This document shows, in pieces, positions 27,468-37,669 of a stretch of 64,000 nucleotides of DNA. A program made the position numbers and the translations under genes. Numbering within the stretch: the stretch's first letter is position 1; each line of letters begins with the position of its first letter. This stretch comes from Polaribacter batillariae (GTDB lineage Bacteria > Bacteroidota > Bacteroidia > Flavobacteriales > Flavobacteriaceae): NCBI RefSeq assembly GCF_017498485.1, contig NZ_CP071795.1, forward strand, positions 2,666,001 to 2,730,000, given 5' to 3'. A model generated the notes under the pieces. The model did not search any database and was not told the DNA's origin. It was given only the letters and a program-made list of their open reading frames with translations.

Positions 27468-29870
27468 CTAAGCTTCTATAGACATTAAAACCATTTTCAA
27501 TTCTATATACGTAATATCTGTATCTACTTTTTCTTTAAGGTCAGATAAACCTTTTATTTCGCCAGCTTCTTCAATTTGATTGCGGATTTTTTTATAGCGT
27601 TTTAAATCGATTAATTCTAACACATCTATGTCTCCTGAAGAAATGTAATTTGTCAAATGATTTTCGATAGTGCCAGCTGTTAAACTGCGCTCTTTTGCAA
27701 TTTCTTTAATAGATAACCCCGATTTAAACAACTCAAAAGAAATTTGTTTCGAAGATTTTTTGTCTTCTTTTTTTTGTTCGTTAAATTGGTTTATGCCGTT
27801 TTCTGTGCAGTAATTATTAATAATTTCTAAAATTTCTTCTCCGTATTTTGCCACTCGAGTTTTACCCATTCCTTTTACCTTTAACAATTCTTTTGAGGTT
27901 CTTGGCAACTCGTCGCACATGGCATATAAAGCTTCTTGGGTAAATATTTGATAGGCAGGAATGTTTTCTGCCATTTGAATTTCGTCTCGCAATTCTCGTA
28001 ATTTTAAAGCTAAAATAGGGTCGCGTTTCGAAGCTACTTTTTTCTTCTTTTTGGGTTCCATTTTTTGCAAAACTGCTTTTGCTCTTACTTCTAAATAGGT
28101 TTTTACTTTAAAACCATCAGTCATTTTTTGTAAGGCAAATAATTTTTCTTCTAACTTTTCTTGAAGTGAATTAAATTGTTTCGAAAAATCTTTTTTAACA
28201 GCTTTATTATCTGTGGAAAAATGAATGGCATCTAAAGGTTTTTCGATGTTATGCTTAGTATGATTTAAAAAATAGGCAACTGCTTTTGTAAATCGTTCTT
28301 GAATTGTGGAACTGTTTTCTGGAAGAATATTGTTTTTTGAAAGCGTTTTTAACTGGTTTTTAAATTTGTTTGAAACTTTCATCAATGCAACAACACCATG
28401 ATCTTTTATGGTTTGTAAATGCTCGATAACATCTCCTCTGATACTGGTTTGATTTTTATAGAAAATATCAATTAATCTAGAAACTGGATATAAAAATGGT
28501 TGATAATCGAACAATTCTGTAATTAAATTGAGTTGAAATTCTTTTTCAGATTCGTTTAAAATACTTTCATCGGGGTGATTTTCTTCTACACTTTGGTTAA
28601 AAGCACTTACAGTAGTATCGTTTATAATTGCGTTGCTGGTTATTGGCGTTTTTAAAACCAAACCTTCTAAAGAAGTACATCTACTTAAGGCCACATAGGT
28701 TTGTCCGTGTGCAAAAGAGGCTTCTGCATCTATAATTGCTTTTTCGAAGGTTAACCCTTGGCTTTTATGAATGGTAATTGCCCAAGCCAAACGCAATGGA
28801 ATCTGTTCGAAAGAGCCAGTAACGTCTTCTTTTATTTCTTTTGTTTCTTCGTTAATAGAATAATTAATATTGTCCCATTTTTCTCTTCCTGTAACAATTT
28901 CATCAGCTTCATTTAAACATTGTACATTTACAGAATCTTTAGAAATGCTGGTTATAATGCCTATTTTTCCGTTGAAATATCTTTTTTCTTGCGATGAATC
29001 GTTTTTAATAAACATGACTTGCGCACCTACTTTTAACTCTAATCTTGCTGCATTAGGGTACGAATTTTCACTGAATTTCCCAGAAACCTCAGCTTGAAAA
29101 AAGTGACTCTTATTTTTGTTTTGATGAAGTTTTGAATTGTTAATTAAATTTGCTCTGTTATTATGGGTGGTTAACGTAATATAACCTTCTTCCTCGTCTG
29201 GAGAAAAAGACGGATTATAGCGTTCGTTTAAAATTTTAGCCGATGTTGAAGATAAATTATTGTTTCGAATTTCATTTAAAATGGTAATAAAATTTTCGTT
29301 TTTTTGTCGATAAATATGTTTCAATTCAATAGAAACCACATTTGCTTCTTGAAACGCTTTTGAGCTAAAAAAGTAAATGGTTTTATAGTAATTTTGAAGT
29401 AAACTCCATTCGTTTGGTCTTACTACTGGCGCTAATTGTTGCAAATCGCCAATCATTAAAATTTGTGCGCCACCAAAAACTTTGTTTCGGTTTTTGTAAC
29501 GACGCATCACTTGGTCTATTCCGTCTAATAAATCTGCACGAACCATAGAAATTTCATCGATAATTACTAAGTCTAACGATTTTATAATATCGATTTTTGT
29601 TTTTGAAAATCTGCGTTGTTGGTTATTTGGAGCCTGATTTGGTAAAATAGGACCAAAAGGCATTTGAAAAAAAGAATGAATGGTAACGCCTTTTGCATTA
29701 ATGGCTGCAACTCCTGTTGGTGCAACAATAACCAAACGTTTTAAAGATTCGTTTTTAATTTGATGTAAAAAAGTTGTTTTTCCTGTACCTGCTTTTCCTG
29801 TAATAAACAGATTTCTATCGGTTTTTTCGATAAAGTTTAAGGCAAGTTCTAATTCAGGGTTTGTTTGCAT
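27468..29870 (-). CDS. Pif1/RecD2-like DNA helicase with C-terminal HRDC and HTH domains
   Basis: An SF1B-type helicase of 800 residues: Walker A GKAGTGKTTF, APTGVAAINAKGVTIHSFF, Walker B IIDEISM, GDLQQLAPV and C-terminal AITIHKSQGLTF and YVALSRC. After about residue 620 come an HRDC-like domain (REIQMAENIPAYQIFTQEAL, LLKVKGMGKTRVAKYGE) and a terminal helix-turn-helix (KSGLSIKEIAKERSLTAGTIENHL). It unwinds DNA with 5'-3' polarity by family analogy. The frame extends to a TTG at 29888, but ATG at 29870 gives the usual MQTNPELE start. Confidence 0.92.
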   Translation of the reverse strand: MQTNPELELALNFIEKTDRNLFITGKAGTGKTTFLHQIKNESLKRLVIVAPTGVAAINAKGVTIHSFFQMPFGPILPNQAPNNQQRRFSKTKIDIIKSLDLVIIDEISMVRADLLDGIDQVMRRYKNRNKVFGGAQILMIGDLQQLAPVVRPNEWSLLQNYYKTIYFFSSKAFQEANVVSIELKHIYRQKNENFITILNEIRNNNLSSTSAKILNERYNPSFSPDEEEGYITLTTHNNRANLINNSKLHQNKNKSHFFQAEVSGKFSENSYPNAARLELKVGAQVMFIKNDSSQEKRYFNGKIGIITSISKDSVNVQCLNEADEIVTGREKWDNINYSINEETKEIKEDVTGSFEQIPLRLAWAITIHKSQGLTFEKAIIDAEASFAHGQTYVALSRCTSLEGLVLKTPITSNAIINDTTVSAFNQSVEENHPDESILNESEKEFQLNLITELFDYQPFLYPVSRLIDIFYKNQTSIRGDVIEHLQTIKDHGVVALMKVSNKFKNQLKTLSKNNILPENSSTIQERFTKAVAYFLNHTKHNIEKPLDAIHFSTDNKAVKKDFSKQFNSLQEKLEEKLFALQKMTDGFKVKTYLEVRAKAVLQKMEPKKKKKVASKRDPILALKLRELRDEIQMAENIPAYQIFTQEALYAMCDELPRTSKELLKVKGMGKTRVAKYGEEILEIINNYCTENGINQFNEQKKEDKKSSKQISFELFKSGLSIKEIAKERSLTAGTIENHLTNYISSGDIDVLELIDLKRYKKIRNQIEEAGEIKGLSDLKEKVDTDITYIELKMVLMSIEA

Positions 29871-29987
29871 TTTTACTTTTTGATGCAAGATAAAAAATCA
29901 AAAAGTATTTCTATTTATTAATGTATATAAATTTAAAAAACTTCCTCGTTGTTTTTTAAGGTTTTTTATAGATAATATTTAACAAAA

Positions 29988-30011
29988 AATCCCAAGCAAA
30001 AGCTCAGGATT
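29988..30011 (-). terminator. Terminator of the outer-membrane barrel gene
   Basis: On the minus strand AATCC-TG-AGC and GCT-TG-GGATT pair around a TTTT loop and are followed by TTTTTTG. It lies 24 bases past the gene that ends at 30035. Confidence 0.65.
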
Positions 30012-30034
30012 ATAATGTTTACTTGTGTTTATTT

Positions 30035-30619
30035 TTAAAATAAATCGCTGCTACTTAAAGTAATTCCTATTGCATTTGCATTGTACGAATTATTTTGTGA
30101 ATCTTTATAATTCATTATAGTGTAACTTATACCAATCCATTTCCAAGCAAATTCGAACTTAGGTCCAAAGCCTCCTGTAAAAGTTTCATTAGCCTCTAAA
30201 CCATCTGCATTAAATTTAATATTTTGATGAGAAACAATTCCTGCTCCTAACCTAAAATCTTTTGCAATCATATAATTTGCAGATAAATCTAATGGAATTC
30301 TTGTTAAAGTAATATTATAGTTTGTTGCCTTTGTGGTTACATATTTAAAACCAACTGTTGCTCTTAAAGAGAATTTTTGTGATTCAGAGAAAAATAATTC
30401 TCCTCCTGCAAAAATAGTACCTCCTTGACCTGCATTTACAGATTGGTTGCTATCGTCTTCGAAATAAATTTCTGCGACGCTATCACCTCCAAATTCCAAA
30501 GCACCACCTAATAAAAATTTTAATTTTAAAGGACTTTTATTTTCTACAGTATTTTCTTGAGCATTTAATTTAAAAATACATATAGAAAAAAGCAATACAC
30601 ATATTTTAATAGTTTTCAT
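30035..30619 (-). CDS. Outer-membrane beta-barrel protein, function unknown
   Basis: With the ATG at 30619 the protein begins MKTIKICVLLFSICIFKLNAQ, a clear signal peptide; the longer frame from 30673 would bury it. About 195 residues of alternating strands (FLLGGALEFGGDSVAEIYF, FSLRATVGFKYVTTK, FRLGAGIVSHQNIKF, FGPKFEFAWKWIGISYTI) suggest a small eight- to ten-strand barrel. Function unknown. It lies downstream of odhB, but a terminator separates them. Confidence 0.75.
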   Translation of the reverse strand: MKTIKICVLLFSICIFKLNAQENTVENKSPLKLKFLLGGALEFGGDSVAEIYFEDDSNQSVNAGQGGTIFAGGELFFSESQKFSLRATVGFKYVTTKATNYNITLTRIPLDLSANYMIAKDFRLGAGIVSHQNIKFNADGLEANETFTGGFGPKFEFAWKWIGISYTIMNYKDSQNNSYNANAIGITLSSSDLF

Positions 30620-30661
30620 TTTATAAAAATTTAATAAAGTAATAATTTTTGATTTTATCCT

Positions 30662-30692
30662 AAAAAACCCCAAGCTATAGCTTGAGATTTTT
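30662..30692 (-). terminator. Terminator of odhB
   Basis: CAAGCTATAGCTTG (30671-30684) is a perfect palindrome flanked by CC/AG pairs. On the minus strand it is followed by GGGTTTTTTA. It lies 25 bases after the odhB stop. Confidence 0.7.
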
Positions 30693-30716
30693 ATATTTTT
30701 ATATGTATAATTACTA

Positions 30717-31943
30717 CTACATTTCTAATGCCTTTGTAGGATTGTTATCCATTAATAATTCAACTGGATTTTCTAATGCTTCTTTAACAGCTACTAAAAA
30801 ACCTACAGATTCACGACCATCAATAATTCTATGATCGTAAGACAATGCAACATACATAATTGGTGCAATGGTAACTGCTCCATTCACCGCAATTGGTCTG
30901 TTTACAATATTGTGCATTCCTAAAATTCCACTTTGTGGAGGATTGATTATTGGTGTAGATAACATAGAACCGAAAACACCACCATTGGTAATTGTAAAAG
31001 TTCCTCCTGTCATTTCATCAACGGTAATTTGTCCATCTCTAGCACGTAAAGCCAAACGTTTCACTTCGCTTTCTACACCTCTAAAAGATAAGTTTTCCGC
31101 ATTTCTAATTACAGGAACCATTAAACCTTTTGGACCAGAAACTGCAATAGAAATATCTTGAAAATCGTGTTTTATTTGATAATCTCCATCAATCATAGAA
31201 TTTACATCAGGATACATTTTTAACGCTCTTACAACCGCCAAAGTAAAGAAAGACATAAAACCTAAACCAACTCCATGTTTTGCTTTAAAGTCTTCTTTAT
31301 ATTCTTTACGTAAATCGAAAATGGGTTGCATATTCACCTCGTTAAATGTGGTTAACATGGCAGTTTCGCTTTTTACAGCAACCAAACGTTCTGCTACTTT
31401 TCTACGTAACATAGACATTTTCTTACGCTCTGTTCCACGAGTTCCATTTGCAGGTTGTGTTCCCATAGATGGTACTGCTTTTACAGCATCGTCTTTGGTT
31501 ATTCTACCATCTTTTCCTGTTCCGTTTACAGATTTTGCATCAATGCCTTTTTCTGCTAAAACTTTTTTAGCGGCTGGTGAAGCCGTTCCTGAAGCATATG
31601 TTTCTTTCTTTTCTTGACTTGGAGCATCTGCTTTTTCTTTAGTAGGCGCTTCTTTTGTAGGTGTAGAATCTGTTTTTTCAGAATCGTCTCCATCTGGTTT
31701 TGCTGCACTTGTGTCTATTAAGCAAACCACTTCGCCTACAGCAACAGCATCACCTTCTTCTGCTTTTAGAGTAATAATTCCACTTTCTTCGGCTGGTAAT
31801 TCTAAGGTTGCTTTGTCAGAATCTACTTCTGCAATGGGTTGATCTTTTTCTACGTAATCTCCATCTTCAACTAACCAAGTTGCAATTTCTACTTCTGTAA
31901 TTGATTCTCCTGGAGAAGGAACTTTCATTTCTAAAACACTCAT
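30717..31943 (-). CDS. odhB: 2-oxoglutarate dehydrogenase E2, dihydrolipoyl succinyltransferase
   Basis: The E2 core of the 2-oxoglutarate dehydrogenase complex, which passes the succinyl group to CoA. The N-terminal lipoyl domain has the lipoyl Lys44 in [11 protein letters not shown] long Glu/Lys/Ala/Thr linker follows, then the E3-binding domain ([27 protein letters not shown]) and the acyltransferase core ending with [15 protein letters not shown] (catalytic His). Length (408) is normal. It is preceded by odhA on the same strand, with a repeat element in the 165-base gap. Confidence 0.97.
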   Translation of the reverse strand: MSVLEMKVPSPGESITEVEIATWLVEDGDYVEKDQPIAEVDSDKATLELPAEESGIITLKAEEGDAVAVGEVVCLIDTSAAKPDGDDSEKTDSTPTKEAPTKEKADAPSQEKKETYASGTASPAAKKVLAEKGIDAKSVNGTGKDGRITKDDAVKAVPSMGTQPANGTRGTERKKMSMLRRKVAERLVAVKSETAMLTTFNEVNMQPIFDLRKEYKEDFKAKHGVGLGFMSFFTLAVVRALKMYPDVNSMIDGDYQIKHDFQDISIAVSGPKGLMVPVIRNAENLSFRGVESEVKRLALRARDGQITVDEMTGGTFTITNGGVFGSMLSTPIINPPQSGILGMHNIVNRPIAVNGAVTIAPIMYVALSYDHRIIDGRESVGFLVAVKEALENPVELLMDNNPTKALEM

Positions 31944-32000
31944 GGTTTCTTATTTTACTTGCGCCGAAATTATTTCAGCATTTAATTATTTTATTATTTG

Positions 32001-32107
32001 TTTTTTGGGCGTTTTAACAGGCTTTCCACTATATCTTTTTATATGACAACTTCTCGACTGCGCTCGAAGAGACAAATAAAAAGGATGCCGTTTCAATCCT
32101 TAACGCG
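32001..32107. repeat. Composite intergenic repeat element, copy 2 (odhA-odhB gap)
   Basis: Blocks in order: TTTTTTGGGCGTTTTAACAG, GCTTTCCACTATATCTTTTT, a palindrome with the core CTTCTCGACTGCGCTCGAAG, then AAAAAGGATGCCG and TTTCAATCCTTAACGCG. ATATCTTTTTAT and ATAAAAAGGAT can pair and close a stem. It ends at the odhA stop codon, so it forms most of the odhA-odhB spacer and would be part of the mRNA. Confidence 0.65.
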
Positions 32108-32108
32108 A

Positions 32109-34841
32109 TTACTCGTTACTAAAAACACTATCAATAACTGCTTTATGACGTTTTTTAAATCTTGTGCTAGAACCTGCTGCAGGAACTGCGTAGTATTTAC
32201 GTGAACGCACATTTAATTTTACCAAATCGAAACGTTCTAACATAAAACTCCAAGCGCCCATATTTCTTGGTTCTTCTTGTGCCCAAATATAATTTTTTAC
32301 GTTTGGATATTTATCTATTATTTTTTGTAATTTTTCTAAATGCAATGGAAATAGTTGTTCAATTCTTACCAAAGCAATGTCTTCTCTTTCTAAATTTTCT
32401 CTTTCTTCTAGTAAATCGTAATAGAATTTACCCATACAAAAAACCAACTTTGTTACTTTTTCTGGGTTTATGGTATCGTCTATTACTTCTTGAAATTCGC
32501 CAGTTGCTAAATCTTCAATAGAAGAAATTACTTTAGCGTGACGTAATAAACTTTTTGGGGTAAATACAACCAATGGTTTTCTGTAATCGCGTTTCATTTG
32601 ACGACGCAATAAGTGGTAGAAATTTGCAGGTGTTGTACAATTAGCCAACGTCATGTTGTCTTCTGCACACAATTGCAAATAACGTTCTATTCTTGCTGAT
32701 GAATGTTCGGAACCTTGCCCTTCATATCCATGAGGTAATAAAACTACAATTCCGTTTTGTAGTTTCCATTTATCTTCAGCTGCAGAAATATACTGGTCGA
32801 ACATGATTTGTGCTCCGTTAGAAAAATCTCCAAACTGTGCTTCCCAAATGGTTAAGGTATTTGGGTTTCCCATTGCGTACCCGTAATCGAAACCAAGAAC
32901 GCCATATTCAGATAATAACGAATTGTAAATCGTCATTCTTCCTTTATTATTAGGGTTCCTATTTAATAAATTAATTCTTTCTTCCGTAAGCTCGTCGCGT
33001 AAAATGGCATGTCTATGAGAAAAAGTTCCTCTTTCTACATCTTGTCCAGAAATACGTACATTAAAACCTTCTTCCATTAAAGAACCGTAAGCTAAATTTT
33101 CTGCCATACCCCAATCTAATTGATTGGTTTCGAAGGCCATTTTTGCTCTTCCTTGTAAAATGCGTTCTGCTTTTCGAACAAATTTTACTCCTTCAGGTAC
33201 TGTGGAAACTACTTTTGCAATGTTTCTTAAATTGTCTGCCTTATAAGTTGTATCTACAGGTTGTAGCATCGCAGGTAATTCTTCACGATCGAAACCTTCC
33301 CAGGTAGATTGCATAAATTCTTTTACTTTAGACGTTTCTACTTTTTTAGATTCGTCGAACTCTCTTTCGAGCATTTCTTTGAATTCTGTAGTAATTTCAG
33401 ATAAGTAATTTTTATCTACACTTCCTTCTTGCAACAGTTTGGCTGCGTAAATATCTTTTACATTCTTGTGTTTAGAGATTGCTTTGTATAATTTTGGTTG
33501 TGTAAAACGAGGTTCGTCACCTTCGTTATGACCGTACTTTCTATAGCCTAAAAGGTCGATAAAAATATCGGTTTTAAATTTCATTCTAAATTCTAAAGCC
33601 ATTTGCATTGCATGACAAACTGCTTCTGTATCATCTGCATTTACGTGTAAAACTGGCGATAAAGTTACTTTTGCAACGTCTGTACAATATGTACTTGAAC
33701 GTGCATCTAAATAATTTGTGGTAAAACCAATTTGGTTATTTACCACAATATGAATGGTGCCTCCTGTTTTATAACCATTTAATTTTGCCATTTGAACGAC
33801 TTCGTAAGCGATTCCTTGGCCTGCAATTGCGGCATCTCCATGAATAACTATTGGTAGAATTTTACTTGAGTCTCCATCGTATTTTCTATCTATCTTTGCT
33901 CTTGTAATTCCTTCTGCAACTGCTGCTACAGTTTCTAAATGAGATGGGTTTGGTACCAAATTCATTTTAATTTCGTTTCCATTTCTATAGGTTTTACTTA
34001 ATGTTAAACCTAAATGGTATTTTACATCTCCATCGATATCATCATCTTCGAAATCTTTTCCTTCGAACTCACTAAATAAATCTCTAACGGGTTTTTTAAA
34101 AATATTTACTAAGGTGTTTAATCGACCTCTGTGCGCCATTCCTAACACACATTCTTTTACGCCAAAAGTTTCTGTAGCTTCTCGTAAAGCAACAGATATT
34201 CCTGGAATTAATGCTTCACCACCTTCTAGAGAAAAACGTTTTTGCCCTACGTATTTTGTTTGCAAAAAACTTTCGAAAGTAACTGCTTGGTTTAGTTTTC
34301 CTAAAATATACTTTTTAGATTCTACAGAATAACTTGGGTGGTTGTCGTTCTCGTTTAAACGTTTTTGCCACCATTTTAGTTTTTCTGGGTTTCGCATATA
34401 CATATACTCTACACCAATAGAATCGCAATAAATGGTTTTTAGATGACTAATTATTTCAGAAAGTTTTACTCTTCCTAGTCCTAAGACGTCTCCTGCAGAA
34501 AACTCTTTATCTAGATCGTTTTCAGTTAGACCGAAGTTTTCGATGTCTAATGTAGGTTTGTATTGCCTTCTTTCTCTAACCGGATTTGTTTTGGTAAAAA
34601 GATGGCCACGTGTTCTGTATCCATTAATTAAGTCCACCACCAAAAACTCTTTCTTTACTTCTTGAGGAATTTCTAAAGAAGATTCTCCTTCTTTTAAAGA
34701 ATAATCTTCGTTCGCCAAGTCGTATCCTTGAAAAAAGCTTCTCCAGCTTGGTTCAACAGAATCTGGGTTTATTAGATATTGATCGTATAAATCGGCTATA
34801 AAGCCTGTATGTGCTGCGTTTAAGAACGAAAATTTGTCCAT
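32109..34841 (-). CDS. odhA: 2-oxoglutarate dehydrogenase E1 (thiamine-dependent)
   Basis: This TCA-cycle enzyme decarboxylates 2-oxoglutarate and loads succinyl onto E2. The 910-residue protein begins MDKFSFLNAAHTGFIADLYDQYL, followed by the family blocks ECVLGMAHRGRLNTLVN, IVIHGDAAIAGQGIAYE (thiamine diphosphate/Mg binding, GDAA), RKYGHNEGDEPRFTQP, TFSHRHAILRDE, LPHGYEGQGSEHSSAR and FCMGKFYYDL near the end. Length is normal. It is the first gene of the odhA-odhB pair. Confidence 0.98.
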   Translation of the reverse strand: MDKFSFLNAAHTGFIADLYDQYLINPDSVEPSWRSFFQGYDLANEDYSLKEGESSLEIPQEVKKEFLVVDLINGYRTRGHLFTKTNPVRERRQYKPTLDIENFGLTENDLDKEFSAGDVLGLGRVKLSEIISHLKTIYCDSIGVEYMYMRNPEKLKWWQKRLNENDNHPSYSVESKKYILGKLNQAVTFESFLQTKYVGQKRFSLEGGEALIPGISVALREATETFGVKECVLGMAHRGRLNTLVNIFKKPVRDLFSEFEGKDFEDDDIDGDVKYHLGLTLSKTYRNGNEIKMNLVPNPSHLETVAAVAEGITRAKIDRKYDGDSSKILPIVIHGDAAIAGQGIAYEVVQMAKLNGYKTGGTIHIVVNNQIGFTTNYLDARSSTYCTDVAKVTLSPVLHVNADDTEAVCHAMQMALEFRMKFKTDIFIDLLGYRKYGHNEGDEPRFTQPKLYKAISKHKNVKDIYAAKLLQEGSVDKNYLSEITTEFKEMLEREFDESKKVETSKVKEFMQSTWEGFDREELPAMLQPVDTTYKADNLRNIAKVVSTVPEGVKFVRKAERILQGRAKMAFETNQLDWGMAENLAYGSLMEEGFNVRISGQDVERGTFSHRHAILRDELTEERINLLNRNPNNKGRMTIYNSLLSEYGVLGFDYGYAMGNPNTLTIWEAQFGDFSNGAQIMFDQYISAAEDKWKLQNGIVVLLPHGYEGQGSEHSSARIERYLQLCAEDNMTLANCTTPANFYHLLRRQMKRDYRKPLVVFTPKSLLRHAKVISSIEDLATGEFQEVIDDTINPEKVTKLVFCMGKFYYDLLEERENLEREDIALVRIEQLFPLHLEKLQKIIDKYPNVKNYIWAQEEPRNMGAWSFMLERFDLVKLNVRSRKYYAVPAAGSSTRFKKRHKAVIDSVFSNE

Positions 34842-34963
34842 ATAATATTTTATGCTTTATGTATAAGCTTATTACTAAAGCAAAAATACAATATTTGAAA
34901 TTAATCAAGAATTAATTTCAAATATAAAAAACTGAAAAAAAAATTAATTTTTTTAAAAAAGTA

Positions 34964-34994
34964 TTTGGAGATATATTAAAAAGATATATATTTG
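34964..34994 (+). promoter_or_regulatory. Promoter of tRNA-Asn
   Basis: A -33 TTTG (34964-34967), 19 bases, then -7 TATATTTG (34987-34994). This matches the Bacteroidota consensus TTTG-N19-TAnnTTTG very well, and it sits 30 bases before the tRNA. Confidence 0.8.
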
Positions 34995-35024
34995 CACTCG
35001 CTAATCACAAAATGTGAAGCAAAC

Positions 35025-35098
35025 TCCTCTTTAGCTCAGTTGGTTAGAGCATCTGACTGTTAATCAGAGGGTCCAAGGTTCGAGTCCTTGAAGAGGAG
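35025..35098 (+). tRNA. tRNA-Asn (GTT)
   Basis: The acceptor arms TCCTCTT and AAGAGGA pair fully. The D arm is AGCTCAGTTGGTTAGAGC, the anticodon arm CTGACTGTTAATCAG carries GTT, and the T arm is CAAGGTTCGAGTCCTTG. The discriminator is G. CCA is not fully encoded (GCA follows). Confidence 0.97.
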
Positions 35099-35107
35099 CA
35101 GAGTAAC

Positions 35108-35137
35108 AAAAACCTTTACAGAAATGTAAAGGTTTTT
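35108..35137 (+). terminator. Terminator after tRNA-Asn
   Basis: AAAAACCTTTACA and TGTAAAGGTTTTT are exact inverted repeats around GAAA, followed by GTTTTTTAC. It is a strong intrinsic terminator. Confidence 0.85.
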
Positions 35138-35140
35138 GTT

Positions 35141-35451
35141 TTTTACAGAGGTCAAAGTACAGGTTAAGATGGATCAAGGGATCAAGTCCAAAAGTTGTGT
35201 GTGAATTAAAATAATCTTCTGATTTTTGTAAAAAAAAAGAGGAATTGGACAGTTATATGAATTTACAAAAATTGATGTTATTAGAAGTGTTAGGTATTCA
35301 AGACTAATTAAAATCAAGATAAAGAAAAACGGATCTCACTTTTTTATCGTATTTAACAAGCCTTATTAATGCCAAAGTTTATCTTTTGTGTTATTATAGA
35401 TACCCAAGATAAATTCTAACCTAATTTGCAAGCTTTTTTTAATACCTACTA
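35141..35451. other. Gene-free stretch between tRNA-Asn and IS982
   Basis: About 310 bases with stops in all frames. I see no tRNA 3'-end duplication, no integrase remnant and no repeat family member. The last 15 bases hold AATACC, the left half of the palindrome into which IS982 inserted. Confidence 0.5.
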
Positions 35452-35791
35452 ACCTGAGTTCGATTAATAAATTGTCAACTGATTAGACTTTACAGTCTGA
35501 TATTTTATAGCAGGTTTTTTTGGTAAAAAGCTATATGCAATAAGACCTGCGATTATGTTTGACAAGAAATTAGTAAAACTTCTATGTCTAGAATGTTCAA
35601 TTTGACAAATATTTTTGAGTTCGTCATTTACGGTTTCAATAACAGAGCGTTTACGCAGTAAAATTTTATCACTCATTGTCATTAAAGAATTCTTCATATT
35701 GTTTTTAATATGAGTAATTAAATGCAATCCATCAGCAAAAAGTAACTGCATTAAATCTTTTCCAACATAACCTTTGTCCGCATATAACTTA

Positions 35792-36934
35792 TACCATTTA
35801 AACATTAAAAACGTTATAAAAAGATTTTAGATAAAATTCATATCCGGTTATAGACTTAATGGTATTATTATCCATTTGATAAACTAGGTGCTCTATTTTG
35901 GATTCTAGTATCTCTAAAGTGTCATAAATTTTCATTGCGATTTTACTTTTAAGGTATTGCCAAACTTTTTCAGCTGGATTTAGTTCAGGGCAATATGCAG
36001 GGATAGGTAATAAAATAATATTATCAGGCAATTTTACATCTTTAGTAGCGTGGAAAGCTGCATTGTCAATAATTACAATTTTTAGTTCCAAAGGATTACA
36101 GGCACTTAAGTCTGTTAAATACTCAATAAAAAAGTCTTTACACACAGTATCTGTTAGCATGCAGAAACTCTCACCGGTAATGGGTGAAAAACTTCCCCAT
36201 AGCCATTTACTCTGATAACTATGTTTGTATTTTGCTATAGGTTTAACGCCTTTAGCTGTAATGACTCTTTTTTGTTTGATTATTAATCCAAAACGAGATT
36301 CATCTTGAAAAAATAAATTGACCGATTCAAAGTTATTTTTATTTAGTTTTGTTCTAAATAATTTAAAAGTGTTTTCTAGGTTTTTTAAAAACCATTTCGG
36401 CTTTCGGGTCTTTTTTATAGTGTGACTTTCTTGATACTTTTAGCTTAGACTTATGTTTTCGCCTACAATGTGCATAAAGTGCACCATAATTTATCATCTC
36501 TGATAAATCTTCGGCTATATGAGCTTGTAACTCTATATAGGAAGTTATGGTGGTATCGCTATTGGATAATGTCTTGGAGATATAGGCTTTTGCTCTATCA
36601 GAAATATGAACGGTATTATTACCTCCGCTATGTATTTCTAATAAATTTGAAAGGCCTCCTGTTTCATAGTCTTTAATCCAATTGCCTATGGTGGTTGGAC
36701 GTCTGCCAAGCTTCTTTGCGATCGCATTACGATAGATGTATTTCCCGGACTTTATGTAGTATAACATTTTTAAACGATCTCTTCGTAATTCTGTAGTAGT
36801 AGACTCATATAGTTTTCGCAATTCAACAGATTCTTCTTTAATGGATAAGGTAATTTTTTTGGCATATTGAAAGATAATAAATTTTATCCCGAAAGATAGT
36901 AAATATTATATTGAATTCAAAGTTTAAATGGTAT
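35792..36934 (-). mobile_element. IS630-family element nested in IS982
   Basis: The ends are TACCATTTAAAC at the left and its complement GTTTAAATGGTA at the right (12 bp, plus one unpaired T at 36934). The TA dinucleotide target is duplicated (35790-35791, 36935-36936), the hallmark of IS630/Tc1-type transposition. The size is about 1.14 kb. It lies in the same orientation as the IS982 transposase. Confidence 0.88.
35798..36858 (-). pseudogene. IS630 transposase, in two or three frames
   Basis: Frame A (36821-36363) encodes the helix-turn-helix half (KKLGRRPTTIGNWIKDYETGG). Frame B (about 36390-35798) holds the DDE domain: FFQDESRFG (Asp), VIIDNAAFH (Asp) and CPELNPAEKVW (Glu). They join as EMVFKNLENTF if the A6 run at 36381-36386 loses one A. 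At the 5' end an ATG (36865) reading MPKK would need one more A in the A7 run (36854-36860) to enter frame A. The AB join may be programmed frameshifting; the 5' one looks like a mutation or sequencing error. Confidence 0.75.
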
Positions 36935-37669
36935 TACCATAAATTTTATCTAAAAAAGACTTCTTTTTTAATGGCGTTCTATCATCAACATTAGCTTGGG
37001 TTATGCAGAAGTTTAGGATTTCACCTTTATCATTTATAACGATATGCAATTTAAAGCCATGGAACCATCCTATAGTGGATTTTCCAGTGGTTGCAATGCC
37101 TTTAAATACTTTATTATTCTTAATTCGTTTGGGGCTGCAAACTCTAACAGGTGTAGAATCTACAAAAGAAATACCCGTAGAATTACCTAAACAACATGTC
37201 TTTAAAAATAAAGTCATTGGCATGAGGTTTTGCTGCATGAGTTCTGTAAATCTATTGTATGAAACTGTAGCTGGGAAATCATCTTGCATATGCTTTTGCA
37301 AGTAATACACGTAAAAGTGTTTAAAGGTCCTAAAACCACTAAGCTGAAACAAAATGGTAATGGTAATTACCTCGCTATTTGACATAACACTGGGACGTTT
37401 TGATGGATTGCCTAAAAGGTGTTTACTGACTATTTGGTCATATTCTTTACAAAATTCATCAACAAGACAGAAAATTTCAGTAATTTTAGAGTAGATTATC
37501 ATAGATAGATTTTTAGATTAATAAATTGAAATTCAATACTTTAATTTACTGAAAATCTATCTTTTTTACTAGAAAAAAATGCCTAAATTTTAATCGAACT
37601 CAGGTTACTAGGTATTTTTTTAATAGAATTTGAGTGCTTTGTTTTTTTTCGAAGCCTTTGTGAGAAAAT

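Larger units (their letters stand above)
35464..37502 (-). pseudogene. IS982 transposase, split by IS630
   Basis: The 5' part (37502-36937) encodes about 189 residues with [10 protein letters not shown], the first catalytic Asp. The 3' part (35789-35464) continues with KLYADKGYVGKDL (second Asp) and RSVIETVNDELK (Glu). If the insert and one TA are removed, the frame joins as KIYG-KLYADKGY with no gap, giving about 297 residues, normal for the family. The gene was therefore intact until the IS630 insertion and is now inactive. Confidence 0.92.
35452..37605 (-). mobile_element. IS982-family insertion sequence, interrupted
   Basis: Terminal inverted repeats ACCTGAGTTCGATTAA (35452-35467) and its complement (37590-37605) are identical over 16 bases. 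They are flanked by a 5-bp duplication TACTA (35447-35451 and 37606-37610). Without the nested IS630 the element is about 1.0 kb, the usual size. The target was the loop of a small palindrome, AATACC-TACTA-GGTATT. Confidence 0.92.

Noticed and set aside
35025..35451. Integrated island at tRNA-Asn
   Set aside because: No integrase and no duplicate of the tRNA 3' end was seen; only IS elements lie downstream.
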